A stretch of DNA of 64,000 bases from Crocodylus rhombifer (Eukaryota; Chordata; Crocodylia; Crocodylidae). The notes under the pieces are model-generated. The model searched no databases, had not been told where the DNA came from, and saw only the letters and a list, made by a program, of their open reading frames with translations. The stretch is taken from positions 558,001 to 622,000 of the forward strand of contig JAVSML010001164.1 of the NCBI GenBank assembly GCA_038503035.1, in the 5' to 3' direction. Positions 36,544-48,204 of this stretch are shown here, one piece after another (the stretch's first letter is position 1; each line of letters starts with the position of its first letter). A program made the translations under genes and the position numbers.

Positions 36544-37041
36544 TAGGGTGATCACCTTATTTTTAAAGAAATCCAGGACACTGCCCTCTTCCTCACACAG
36601 GTGAGCAGTGCTGCTGCAGGCAGAGGCAGGTGGGCAGGGGCATGGGGCATAGTTATAAATAGACAGATAGATTGTAAGGCTGGAAGGGACCTCAGAAGAT
36701 CATCGGGTCCAGCCCCCTGCACCAAGCAGGTAAGACAACTGGCGTCAGGTGACCCCAACAAGGTGACTGTCTTAGTCTTCTCTTGAAAAAGTTGTCAGCT
36801 AGAACATTTACAATATGAACTCTGTAGTCTCTCTCCACTGCGCATCCTTTTCTTCCATAAGACCTTGTGCACCTGTTCTGCAAGGCTTATGAACAGATGC
36901 GATACTTCCACTTCCTTTTTTTAAAACATCATGGCCAAAAGCGCAAAGACTGATTCCTGCCCATAGGTTTGCATACAACGTATAAAACACATGAGAAAAT
37001 CCAGGATTGTCCCAGCTAAACCAGGACAGATGGTCACCCTA
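36544..37041. mobile_element. hAT-type element with 8-bp duplication, interrupted by a CR1 tail
   Basis: The left end is TAGGGTGATCACC and the right end is GGTCACCCTA, with AATCCAGGA-type blocks inside each end. The flanks are GCAAAATA (36536-36543) and GCAAAGTA (37042-37049), a 7/8 match consistent with a decayed hAT target duplication. A CR1 3' tail is nested at about 36650-36800. I see no transposase in it. Confidence 0.75.
36650..36800 (-). mobile_element. CR1 3' tail nested in the hAT-type element
   Basis: TAGATTGTAAGGCTGGAAGG followed by GACCTCAGAAGATCATCG and TCCAGCCCCCTG is the CR1 3' end read on the plus strand. The insert is 5'-truncated; its upper border is uncertain. It differs from the 11.5 kb subfamily (GTCAGGTGACCCCAAC here). 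Nesting shows this insertion is younger than the surrounding hAT element. Confidence 0.8.
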
Positions 37042-37085
37042 GCAAAGTAAAATATGAGTAAGCTTTTTTTTGGCTTTTTTTCTTC

Positions 37086-37590
37086 ATTAGAGGTCAGGGT
37101 GGATTTGATTTAAATTGACTTGATTTAAATCACTGGTCAGGAACCCTCAAATTAATTGTTGTTCCATTCCTCATCCTCAAAGCAGCTTCCTCCTGAGAGA
37201 GAACACTTCTCATGATGTTTCATTTGGGCAACAAGGCCTTGCATTTCTTTGTTGTACGGTTTGCATTTTGGATGTATGCCTATCTTACCCACAAGTGGAG
37301 GAACTTCATTAAAATATTCCCAAACAGGGTCTTTCTCATGGTCTGGCAAGCCTGCTGCCATGATAAGTTTTCCCTTCTACCATCCCATTCTCTCGCTAGA
37401 TCTCATATCAATGGAGAGGCTATGCTCAGAAACTTATCCCTCAAGACTTCCAGAATATTCTGCTCAAACATGTTTTTCTTTTGTTTCTACTGCCCCTACC
37501 TCCTTGCATTTTATCTCCAGACTCCTCCTCCTTGCCCAGATCTACTCCCCCCCCAACAATCCTCTATTCATTTAAGTACTTGAAACTTCA
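37086..37590 (-). mobile_element. Relic of a second hAT transposon carrying a BED-finger fragment
   Basis: The left part has GGTGGATTTGATTTAAATTG and CTTGATTTAAATCAC, the GATTTAAATC-rich terminus of a widespread sauropsid hAT family. The adjoining minus-strand ORF encodes a zinc-finger remnant (see 37152-37361). The right border is not resolved; similar repeat-like sequence may continue to about 38150. Confidence 0.55.
37152..37361 (-). pseudogene. BED-type zinc-finger fragment of a hAT transposase
   Basis: The 69-codon frame has DPVWEYFNEVP, then HPKCKPYNKEMQGLVAQMKH and HEKC. This is the pattern of BED fingers in DUF659/hAT-type transposases (VWxYF...KCKxCxKEMQGLVARMKxHxxxC). The second metal ligand expected in CKPY appears as Y, so the finger is probably dead. 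Only the N-terminal domain survives; the frame stops at the GATTTAAATC terminus, as in an internally deleted copy. Confidence 0.65.
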
Positions 37591-37599
37591 CACTTTTAG

Positions 37600-40500
37600 A
37601 GAGAGGTAAGGGATTGACTCTGTGTACACAAATTTGCAGAAAGACAAGGGGGCTGATGGTTAGGTAATCAGGTCTGTTGTCTCTTACCTCCATATTCTGC
37701 TAGATACATGTGTACTTCATACTTTGATATATAGACTGATAGATATTCTAAACTCTACTATCTTTGGAGACACAAATCCACAGTCTGAAAACTGAAACTA
37801 GGAGTCACAGAGATGCTTACTGGGATCTTCTAGACTGAGCACTGAGTCCCATGAGGTACAGTGGTTTTCTTTAATCTTACTAATCTATAGAGAAGCCTCT
37901 GGAAACCCCAGAAGATGGGGCTCCTAATATAGTCCATGGCCTGTTTTGACCTGTTTATATCACTTTTCTGAAAAATTTACATGAATATATTTTCTCAAAT
38001 AGTATATAATTAGAATTTCCACTATAAAACAATTTTCATTTTCTTATAAACTTTTGCCAAACTCCAGGATTTGTGTTGAAATGTTATACTGCCTCAGGCT
38101 GAATACTTTAGATACTTTTGACTTGATGTCTTGCTAGCATTTAAAAAAAGGGTAAAAACGGCCATGACTGTTTCACTGAATAGCAATAGTGCTGCCAGTC
38201 TTGGAACAAAGATGCCTTTAAAATTGGTAGAGCCATTACTTTAGAATCTGGAGTGCCCATGCTGGGCCCATGAAAATCCACCCACTTTTGTCATCATTAT
38301 AAGCCCTGAAAAGGATTACAACTGACCATTTTGTTTGCAGTACGTATATTCAAACCTAGAGCTCCATTCCAAGAAGAAACATTAAAACCCTTCAGTTCCT
38401 TCCATTTGATATCAATAAAAGAGCAACAGAGCCCAGGGATGCCAGAATGAAGGAGGGGTTGGAGCGGGAGTGGAGTGGAGAACCAGCTCAAAGAAGTCAA
38501 CTAAATGGGATATACTGCACATTCATACATTACAGGACAGCTTGAGACTGATCACAATCTAAGAGCTACCAGAGCAGGATAATAAAAAGATCAGGACTGC
38601 CAGTGCTTTCATGTTCTATGCAAAGGCACAGGGGAAAATCGGTTGTCTGAAGATTAATGAAAACAAGATCACCTGCAGCAGAGGTATGATTTCTGTGTGG
38701 CAAAGTTGACCAAGTATTCAAGGATTCAGAATTCTCCTTCTCATCTCCTTTACTGAAGGAACTCCATAGTGCCTTCTATGAGATGTCTTTCTGCATACTA
38801 AATGCCCAGAATGTGTACTGAACAACCCCAGTGAGCTGGTAAGCAAGAGTCCCTTCTGCTGAGGTAAGCAGTGAGCGGATGGCCAATTAAGATAGAAGCA
38901 AGAGGTGGTTGCAGTCTGGTTTCTGAAGGGGTTGCAGCATCCAGGAAGAGGACGGAGTGGAGAGGCCTCTGCAGAGGATTGGTGAACCTGCTGCAGCAGA
39001 GGGCCAACGGCTCGTGGAACAGAAGACCAGCAGCTGCAGCACACGGCAGAGAAGCAGGGAGTCTTCTGGGGCAGAGCATGGGGGGATCAGAGGACGGGAG
39101 CAGGCCAGGGAAGCTGCAGAAGTGTCATGGAAAAAGACTGAGGGACCAAGAGTGTAAAGGTACAAGCCAGGTGATTTTAGATATGAAATGCTTTTGGGAC
39201 TGTGGCAAGGGCAAGAACATGAGTGATGGGTATAGTCTACACTGGAGCACCAGACACTAGCTTACAAACACCCTGCATGCTAAGTAGATTTTATGAGAAC
39301 CCCTTTAGCTTGTTAATTGTGTTGCAGAAAAAATGAACTTGTCTAGCAAAGAAAAGAAGATGTCACTTCAAATTTGTGGCTCAGACTTGGCGTAACATCT
39401 TTAGAGGTCAAAACTCTGTTATCGACTAAAGCAGCAGCCCTGACCTCCTGTCTTGTTTTCCATACAATTCTTTGGCAAATTTTTCCCTTCACATTACCAG
39501 AAAAAACCCCCCAAAACATATTCATTATGCATATTCTGTTTGAAACAAAATGCTTATTTTTAATAGGACAGTATTTTATTTGGTGTGGAATTACCATGAA
39601 TATTTGTCTTTTCTCCCAATTAATCACATACACATGCAATAACATCCTTTATAGTGAAATGTTTTTAATTAGCTACAGACAGAAAAAAACTTGGCTGGAT
39701 TTCCAGTGGAATGGGAAGCCAAATACAGTAGTTACCAGCTGCTAGCAATTCTTTCTCAAACCCTGATGATATGAGACACTCTGCTGCAATTTAGTGGCAA
39801 TTTTATGTAAGGTTATTTACAGAAAAAAGCCAGTATTTCTTCATCTTCGCCTGAATCAATAAGATGTTCTGAAGACATGTTCATTTACTCTGAGCTCAAT
39901 GCAGCACAAACTAATCAACTAGATGTGTTTTAATAAACCACTTTAATAAAAGAAGAGCATTCAACCTCTTGTCCTTGTTGGATAACTTCTACTAAATGTT
40001 AGATTCTGTTGCCCAAGCCCCTGCCATAAAATATCTTCGTGACAAGGCTAGAAGAGAAATATTTTTTACAGCCTCTGATACCAAAGCATGGAGGGTTATT
40101 TGAATGACAGGGTAGATCAACATTGCTACACTAAACAGAAATCCAGAACCCAAGAAAAATGGGAAGACTGTGGTTTGATTGCTTTTCCAATAAAGTGGGG
40201 AGAAAGGCAAAAGGCTTAGGTGGCCTGATGGATTAGTTCTTTCTTTCTTTTTTTTTTTCCTTCTCCAGGTGAAACGTATTAAACTGCTGATTTTGCAAAA
40301 GACATGCTTTCTGTGCACCAGAGGGTAACCTGCCATTGCAGTCTTTACTGTAGAGAAAACAATGCTATTAGCAGAAGACGTATTTTATCTGCATTGAGAG
40401 AGTGGCTAGAATTTGTTTTTACAGCTTAAAAGAATAAAGCATTTATAAGACCAGTTGTTCTTCTCTTCAGAATGCAATCATAACTTTAAACTGCAAAAGG

Positions 40501-41890
40501 AGTAAAGCCATTAAAGAAACACTTTCTTCTGTGTCAGAAGGTTAAGTGTGTAACAGCTTGCCATTGTTTTTTCATTTCTGGTCTGTTGGGTTATTTGATA
40601 TGTAAGTTGTGGGTGTTTTTTTATACCTCCTTTCTATATTTTAAAATTAGAATTGCTTTGGGAAATGATCCAACTGCTTCCCATTTCAGAAAATCAGCTT
40701 TCATCAACTCACGCTGACTAAATTAGATGGGTGAATTAGGGTTCTTTGCTTGTTGGTCTACCATTAATGCTCAGGGAGATGTGAAATGCTCTAGTTCAAA
40801 CCAACTTTCTCATTCTTATGTTATTTAAATAGCATTCTCATTTCAGATAATCTGCACTGTTACGATGGATTGAAATATTATTATGATGGATGTTTCAAAA
40901 CACTTTGATCTGCTCGGGTCTCTTCCGACCCTACTAACTATGAAACTTTCAAAAGCATGATGTAGCTCCTACCAGCACTGTGGTAGTTTAAAAACAACAC
41001 TCAAAGGAGGAGTACATGAAAGAACAGATTTTTGTACCCAAGGAAATTTTGGATGCTCTCTGTACATTGACTGGCTCCTATTAAGCAAAACTGTGGCTTA
41101 AGGGATATATTTAACTGCTTTTAGACAATGATCAAGTGTCCTTTGGTGTGCAAGGAAGGATGGCGGTCAAATCATGGGATTAAGAACTCTCTTATGTCAA
41201 AGTAGCTTTCACAGAGCTTTGTAGGACTGTAGCGAGGCCTCTGGCTCAGACATTGGCCTGACTCTCTGTAAGTTATATGACATTGATAAATGCTTTTCAA
41301 TTTCTGGCGCATCAAGAGTTTCCAGAAGATGACCCTGAATAAGTATTCCACCAATGTGAAATTCCCATGTCTTCCACTAACTACTCTTATGCATAGCACC
41401 TGAGATAAGGCAGTTCTCTTCTCTTGAGGGATCCTTGTTCCCTATAGACATGCTCCTTGGTGCCACAAAGGGCCCGACACTGCTTCCCCTGATTCAAAAA
41501 GGGGTAAAAACGGTTTGAGGCAGAGCTTGTAAATAACGAAGGTATTAGACTGCAAGCCCATCTCTTAAATGCCTCTGCCATTTTTACATGAGAACATATA
41601 AGTTAATGGATCTTTCAAGCTACATGAAAACTCATACTAAATCTGATCTTTAATTCTCAGATCTCACAGAAGTTATGCATATGAGTCTCCCTTTGACTGT
41701 GGTGCCACCATTGAGGTTTGAAGGTAAGCACATACCTTAGACTCTGCTGCAGCAGGGTCTAGTACTATCTGTAAGCATGACACACATGTGACACCTTCCA
41801 TGAGCAAGCAGGTAAGTCACTTTTCAGGGACTGCCACACTTGTTTTTAGGGTCTAAAGAACCAGCTTAGGGATTATTTTAAAAACCACCA
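37600..41890. other. Intergenic, no gene recognised
   Basis: About 38830-39160 is purine-rich with overlapping ORFs in four frames (for example 38871-39260 plus, 38718-39044 minus), the mark of biased composition rather than coding. A pyrimidine tract lies at 40233-40260. The rest is AT-rich unique-looking sequence. Confidence 0.35.
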
Positions 41891-41895
41891 AAATA

Positions 41896-41926
41896 CAAAT
41901 TTGAGAGTAAAATACTCTCAAATTTG
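41896..41926. repeat. Short perfect hairpin (13-bp arms, 5-nt loop)
   Basis: CAAATTTGAGAGT, then AAAAT, then ACTCTCAAATTTG. The arms pair perfectly. The outer flanks (AACCACCAAAATA and the complement of CAAAACTTTTT) pair only weakly, which suggests the core of an old foldback element. Confidence 0.85.
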
Positions 41927-42068
41927 AAAAAGTTTTGTTTGGGTTAGTGTGACAATGCATATTTTTCAACCAATAGATGAAAGCTCAGAGCTTGCAATCA
42001 GCATAATTTAGCAATTGTTTTTGTGTAAGGTCTAGATTTTATCCTTTCATCTGGAAAGAAGTCATTTC

Positions 42069-42070
<2 letters not shown>

Positions 42071-42117
<47 letters not shown>

Positions 42118-42127
42118 NNNNNNNNNN

Positions 42128-42174
<47 letters not shown>
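42071..42174. repeat. (GT)n microsatellite containing an assembly gap
   Basis: (GT)n runs over 42071-42117, then 10 Ns at 42118-42127, then (TG)n to 42174. The gap lies inside the repeat, so its length is unknown. Frames of alternating Val-Cys across it are artefacts. Confidence 0.95.
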
Positions 42175-42175
<1 letters not shown>

Positions 42176-42927
42176 GCTCATGCTCTGTCTCTTATTTTAT
42201 ATTCTCTCCTGTTATTGCCCAACTTACTACTTGACATCCTTATGCTTGCTGGCACTTGCTAATCTGTGATTTGCATTCCTATATAATGCAATTCAAAGGA
42301 AGGCAGACTAGAAATTTACACCACAGACATCAATGATGATGCTATGTCAATTTACATCAGGGAAGGAAGTGGTCCCACATGAATCCCTGCAATTAATAAT
42401 GTCATGCTTTGTGATCTGTTGTTTTCAGCTAAGCAAAAATGTAAGGACTGTAAAGTCGACTTAATTATGATATGCATATTAAAACACCAGCATAACAGTA
42501 TTTACTATGCAAAACGTAGTCAATTTTCTGCTGAAGTAAACAATCATTTTAAAACCTATTTTAAGTAAAAAGTTTATTCTTGAATTAATGACTTGCTGTT
42601 CTTTCCTATTGCACCAGTGACATAAGAGACTTATGAAGAATTCTAGGGCCTGCTCCCATTCCCAAAGAAGCCAGTTGGATTTGGGGCTGGGATTCTTTAG
42701 TATACAACACTTTAAAAAGTAAAGCTCTTTTATAGTGCCTTTTTCACTGCTAGGCTTTTACACTGCTCATAAGTCACTTTCTGACAACACAAAGTAAAAT
42801 GGACTTATTGCTAGGGAACCCTTACCTTACCTACAAAGGCACATTGAGAAACATGGGGTAGGGTGACAACAAATGAAGCAAATGCCGGCCTATTTTACAG
42901 ACAAGCAGAAGTAGCATCTCTATTCAT

Positions 42928-43668
42928 TCATCCTATGGGTGTAATTCCTCCTCCTGGCAGTAGCCTGGCACAAGCCCTGAAAACAGTTTGAGAGAGATGA
43001 ATGGCCTTGGGTTGGCCTCTTCCACACAGATAAATTTTGCCCTCAGCATTGCTGCTACAATAGCAGAGCTCATGCTTCCAACTCTTATCGGGTAATCTAA
43101 AATGGGAAGGTTGCCTTGTTTTGGCATTCCTTGTGTGCTCTGCCATTGCCTTCACCATATCACCCTTGCCTCCAGCATTTGTTATAAGCATTGGGGTTTT
43201 AACAATGATAAACTGTACTCATTACCAGGTATTTTGTGACCATTCTGTCTCGATGCTTGGATTCACGTGCTGAAAGCACTCCCAGTCTCCCTGAAACATC
43301 CACTGGTGGTTGCCTGTGTAGCAATTTGCTGTTTAATGGCACCATCCCAATGTTCCTTTCCTGCAAAGGATGGTTAATTAAAGTCTTGGATTCATGGTCT
43401 GTGAAGATAACTACCAGCTTTAGGCAGGATCTTTTCAATCAGTCTCTCCCCAGTTGGTAGCCTTTCATCTTCAGTAATGAGGAAAGCTTTGTTGGAAGAC
43501 TGCCTTGTATGCCTACTAGAGTTGGTTGAGACAATAACGTTGGGTTCAATTCCCTGAAGTGTTTTGCAGAGCTCCACAATTTTAGGAGAAGAGGAATATA
43601 TAGGTATGGTGCCAAAGATGACTGTAAAACTTAGATCTCTCTCTTTGTTAGCGTATCAGAAAGAAGGC
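42928..43668 (-). pseudogene. Possible decayed coding segment, unidentified
   Basis: Adjacent and overlapping minus-strand frames look like one frameshifted reading. The most 5' is LSDTLTKR, then (other frame) DLSFTVIFGTIPIYSSS and KIVELCKTLQGIEPNVIVST, then LITEDERLPTGERLIEKILP. Next, in another frame, come LVVIFTDHESKTLINHPLQE and PPVDVSGRLGVLSARES. Last, from about 43130 to 42933, comes GNLPILDYPIRVGSMSSAIV. The frames meet where one would expect indels. I recognise no family, and composition alone could give such ORFs. It could be a retropseudogene, a transposon ORF or chance. Confidence 0.25.
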
Positions 43669-44689
43669 TGAGAAGTGATTTGATTTTTTTAAAGTATGTG
43701 AGTATCTTCATAAAGGGAAAATGCCAGGTCCCACAGGGTTCTTTTATTTAGCAAAGAAAGGTATAACTAGAACCAATGGATTTGTCTGCCTTAGGCCTGT
43801 AGCTATATTAAAAAAAAATCAGGCATCAATAACAGTGAGTGTGATTAATCACTAGAGTAAGGTGCTAAAAGGAAGGGGTACGTTTTCTGTCTCCTGGTAT
43901 GGTATCTTCAAATCAAGCCTAGATGCCTCTTGAATTTTATTTTTCTCATAAGAAAAATTATGATTCGGCCAAGCCTAAACGATGTGGCTTGAACCAGAGG
44001 GAAGATATGTGTTCCTTATCTTGACCTATACAGTGGAGAGATGGTTATTAGCTATGGGACACAGGAAGGTGGGCCAGCATATCTTTCCAGGGCAGCAGCT
44101 AGCAGAGGAACTCCTTTCTGTGGCTGGCAAGCAACCTCCAAAGTTTTAATAAAAATTGGTTTTATGCTTTAGGCTATTTATTACTTCCTTCAGTTCTGAT
44201 AGCACAGGGGAAGAATGGCATATTTACTGTATCAATACATGATACCAGCTCTTTGTTTAGAGAAATATTGTTTATCAGCGCAGTAGCTGACTGCACTAAC
44301 TGGCAACTTTTCTCATTTTATTTATGTGATAAATAGTAGCAGTCTTTCTGCAGTCAGCCAGATGCAGCTTTCTGTGCTGTTTTGTCCTTTGTACAGAATA
44401 ATGAAATGTAATGTTTGGACCAGCTTTATGAATAGGGCATACCCAGCCATACAAGGCTAGTTTTCCAACCGCTGAAGAATGTTGTCTATTATGAGGTATG
44501 CGTCATTGTCTACGCGAACAACAAGGACTCCCAGACTTATCAAATGAAATATGTGATGCCCTTTCAACAGAGATTAAGCCAATGTTCAAAGAGTATTGGC
44601 ATTTCTATGGGGAAGCATGACATACATTTTAAATGCAAACATTTTCTTGTAGACAATTACCCCCCTTTATTATTTAATTACTGCTATTA
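43669..44689. other. Intergenic, no gene recognised
   Basis: AT-rich with no repeat or coding motif I can name. Confidence 0.35.
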
Positions 44690-44905
44690 CTGTAGCACAT
44701 GGATATAACACTGTCTATTCACAGAGTAAGAAACAATCTCTCCTCTCAAGAGGCCAGGCAAAGGAAAGGAAGGTTTAATTACCTCCTCCAATGTTGAATA
44801 GAGGCTGAGAGAGATTAAGTGTCTCACCCAAGGGCACACTGGGAGTCTGTAGCAGAACTGGGCCCCAAGGATTCCTTGAGTCTTGCTTTGGTATCTTAAT
44901 TGCAA
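44690..44905 (-). repeat. MIR/L2-like relic
   Basis: The plus strand reads GAGGCTGAGAGAGATTAAGT, then CACCCAAGGGCACACTGGGA, GTCTGTAGCAGAACTGGGCC. This is the well-known conserved core of MIR-like amniote SINEs (GAGAGxTTAAGTGxCTxxCCCAAGGxCACAC). Confidence 0.7.
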
Positions 44906-45524
44906 GACTCCCTCTTGATTTATTGTACACTAAATCTGGGGCTGATTCCCACTGCTGTGTCTGCTCACTAAAATTCAACAACTCTGAGAGCTTTAGACAG
45001 GATCTGGTAAAGGGCCAGTTTAATTATTGGCACAAGTGGATACAGCCCCCTGGAAGCTGGTGGAGCTTCTGCTGTGACCCCTCTGCAGTCAGGCTTGTGC
45101 TAGGAAAACTGGTTTTGATTTCGGAGTAGCAGCGAGGCCTCTAAAGGAGGGTGCCACCCAGAATGGGCTGAGAGCTGTGTGCTGAAGTGTTTCTTCAGAG
45201 CTTTACCCTGTAACACGTATAGGTGACTTTGAGTTGGGGGGGGGTCAACAGGTTGCAAGGCATTGCATTTTCTTTCCCACTGAGCTGCAAAAGACTTGTC
45301 AGCTGTTTAGCTCAGAGCACCAGGGTTAAGAAGAAACTGTTCAATAAGCAACTTTAAGAAGCCCACAAAAATGATGACTACTGAATCTCTGAAATGAGGC
45401 TGACCGCAAGCTGAATTTCGCTCAAAAGTTTGGAGCTACTTTGGGCTCTGACCCCTTCATTCAGGAATAGGTCAGCCATTAGCTTGGCTGAACTTGACCA
45501 TTCTCTTTCATGTGAACTCTGGAG

Positions 45525-45990
45525 TTGTAGCTAATGCACTAGAATTAGAGAGCTGAGTTCAGTTCCCAGCTCTGCCACAGTCTCTTGTTTAATCTCTAGT
45601 AAAGCACTTAGGGCATTTTGTCTCCACTGCAACAATTAGCTTAAGTTAGTGCACTCAAGTTATTCCTCCTAAGCCAGCTTGTGTGGGTGGCACACGGGGA
45701 GGGAGTGCTCAAACTAGACCACGATTATATTAGCACAATGATTGCTCAGTCTGATGCGTCTTCACTGCAATTGTCAGATCAAGCATCAGCAGCACTTGAA
45801 CTTTAATCTCCTCTCCCCTGGAGCTAATGGGTTCAAGCATGACTTAGATAAAGGTCATTGTATGTGGGCAGGAGCTGGGTTTGGACAAAATTTGCACTAA
45901 TAATTCCGTGAGGTCCAGCCGTTAGTCACTGTGTGCCTTATTTTCCCCATTGATAAAATACGAAGTGAACTTGTGTGTCTCATGTTTTTT
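45525..45990. repeat. MIR-like relic split by a possible MITE
   Basis: Left part: GCTGAGTTCAGTTCCCAGCTCTGCCAC (about 45551-45577). Right part: GTCACTGTGTGCCTTATTTTCCCCATTGATAAAATA (about 45927-45962). Together they follow the MIR order (TTCCCAGCTCTGCCAC ... TCACTGTGTGxCCTT ... TTTCCCCATxTATAAAATG). The 330 bp between them contains CACTGCAA / TTGCAGTG-type blocks that look like an inserted Harbinger-like MITE. Confidence 0.5.
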
Positions 45991-46026
45991 GGGCAAATAA
46001 ACTTTGTTTGTTTGTTATGGAAGGTG

Positions 46027-46414
46027 GCAGACAAGATTCTTCAGGTAAATGTGTGATATCTTTTATTAGGCCAACTAAATAGTTGGAAAAATGTGTTGTT
46101 TACAAGCTTTTAGGCACAAACACCCTTCTTCAGGCATAGGGAGAGTCTGCTGGGGTTTCTGTGGTCTCCTGGGTGGAATAAAAGTTTAAGCCAATAGGCA
46201 AAATGTAGGCCTGTGAAAATGCAAATGCACGATGGGGAAGATTGGTGGGGATGTGAGTTAATGGGCGTGAGACAGGTGGGGAGAGAAACACCAGCAGAAT
46301 TTCCCTATGCATGAAGAAGGGCGTTTGTGCCCAAAAGCTTGTAAAGAGCAAAGTTTCCAACTGTTTAGTTGTTCTAATAAAAGATATCACATTTACCAAA
46401 AGAACCTCTTCTGC
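46027..46414. mobile_element. 388-bp foldback element with about 135-bp inverted arms
   Basis: Arm 1 (about 46027-46164) and the reverse complement of arm 2 (about 46280-46414) run in parallel. Shared blocks include GGTAAATGTG, GATATCTTTTATTAG, CAACTAAA.AGTTGGAAA, TTACAAGCTTTTxGGCACAAAC, GCCCTTCTTCA/ACCCTTCTTCA and TCTGCTGG. The spacer is about 115 bp. No coding content and no clear target duplication was found. The 33.0-33.5 kb repeats appear related. Confidence 0.85.
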
Positions 46415-47629
46415 ATATGTCCTTAGCCCAAAGTGGCTATAACCAACACCCTTAAATTATGGATGGTGGTGCATACAGTGGTAGTAGCAGGAGCTCTGTT
46501 GGCTGTAAGGGCAGGGGGACAGGGTAGGACCTGGCCCAAAGATTTCCTGGTCCATGGCTGAGCCTCCTCTGCCTTGCCTCAGTCCATATCAAAATTAATA
46601 ATTAATGCTAGGATAGGTGTATCCAATTATCTTTCTCTTATTTAGTGCATTTTCTTAATATCCTTAGCTCAAACAAAAAGTTAAAAAACAAAACAAAAAC
46701 AACCAACACTTGACAGCAGCAAGTAATAACATCTTGAGGAAAAACATGTACACACAATGTGCCAAGCAGGCCAAGGATTTCTTCATATGGGAAAGTTTGA
46801 CAAGGAACCTCATTATTCTTCCACCAAGCAGCTGCTGTGCTTAGTAATTAGGCAGAGAAATGAAAAGATTTCATTTTGGAGTTTTATGTTTTTAATGCAC
46901 CAGTGGAGGAGCTGAAACACCAAAAGCAAATAGGAACAGGAGACGTTGCTTGATCTTGGGGAAACCTCCCTGCTGAGCAAGCTAGCTTGCCTGATAACTA
47001 TGGGTGTCAAGTTTGTAAATCTACTGACAATTTCCTGGCTTTCTCTTTAAATGATACTGACTTGGATCAACTCCCTCCCCCTGCTGTGAGATGTTTCCAA
47101 AAGCTGAGGTTTTTCTCTTTCCTTCATCTTCCCAGCAGTGTTCCCTTCCCTAGTATAAAAGTGAAAGTATTGCACACTTTACCAAAATAGGTCTCCATGC
47201 TACAATACTTATGCTTAAGCAATGCTTACGCTTGTCTTCATTGTGACTACTGATTTGCTTAAAGTCAAGAAGCTTGAGTTTTTATGGTGATATCTTTGCT
47301 GTCACTTCACGACCAGCCTCCAGGCCTGGGAGCCCTGAGTTGCAGGGAAAAGAGGATTCCCACAGGAGAGGGGAGTTCCACCGCCCCCCACCCCAGTTAG
47401 TTAAGGGCTCCTGAAAGGGGAGGTCCCACTGAGAGGGTCCCCCTAAGGTTACCAGCTTCTTTGTAGGGCTTGGGAAAAGCCCAAGGGCATTGGGGTTTCC
47501 CCTCGGTATTGAGTTTATCTTTGGGGTTTATCTGTTTCAGATCAGATACTTACCTGTGACTTACCTGTATCTGGAGCACTGGTATAAGGTTTTATGTCAT
47601 TTACCCAGAGGGTATTGTTTATGTTACTG

Positions 47630-47632
<3 letters not shown>
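46415..47632. other. Intergenic, no gene recognised
   Basis: An A-rich stretch lies at 46675-46705. No motif or repeat is identified. About 47300-47520 is more GC-rich and may be an old repeat. Confidence 0.35.
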
Positions 47633-47672
<40 letters not shown>

Positions 47673-47686
47673 TAGCTATATATCTC

Positions 47687-47724
<38 letters not shown>
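47633..47724. repeat. (TG)n-(CA)n inverted microsatellite pair
   Basis: (TG)19 at 47633-47670, a 17-nt spacer, then (AC/CA)18 at 47688-47724. The two tracts are complementary, giving a perfect 37-bp stem with a short loop. Each tract alone is also a Z-DNA-prone alternating purine-pyrimidine run. Confidence 0.95.
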
Positions 47725-47725
<1 letters not shown>

Positions 47726-48204
47726 TTATACATATAGATATACGTATGTTGTACATATGTTTATATCCCTGTTCCTTTCCCTTGTGATAAGCTAATGTAA
47801 ATACAAGTGTATATAGTTAAGTCCCCTGACTGTCCTGGCCTGGTTCTACAGGGACAGAGGGAAACTGAGTGGTCTGCAGTTCCCACCCCACAGCACACCT
47901 GCCAGCTAACAATCACCTTCAATTGGAGAAGGGGAGTATATATGCCAAATCTGGCTAATACCTGGAAACATCCACTCCCAAAACACTGAGCATGATTCTC
48001 CAGAACCAGCAGTAATCAGGCTCTGTGCATAGTTGCGTGCAACTTCAGATGTAATCTGCACAAAAGCAGTGCCTGTAGAGAAGCATGAGACCAACCAACC
48101 CTGACTTCTGGGCCTGGCCAAGTGACAGTGAAACATCAGCTTTCTGCACAGATGGTAGCAACATATCGGAAGAGGGACAGTTAATGCCTCTGCTGCCTGG
48201 CCTG

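Noticed and set aside
38718..39260. Overlapping ORFs in four frames around 38.7-39.3 kb
   Set aside because: Openness in many frames at once reflects biased composition. No motif or splice structure supports a gene.
42071..42269. ORFs of repeated Val-Cys
   Set aside because: They are the translation of a (GT)n microsatellite with an N gap.
47490..47733. ORFs over the TG/CA tracts
   Set aside because: They are simple-sequence translations (VCVC, HTHT).
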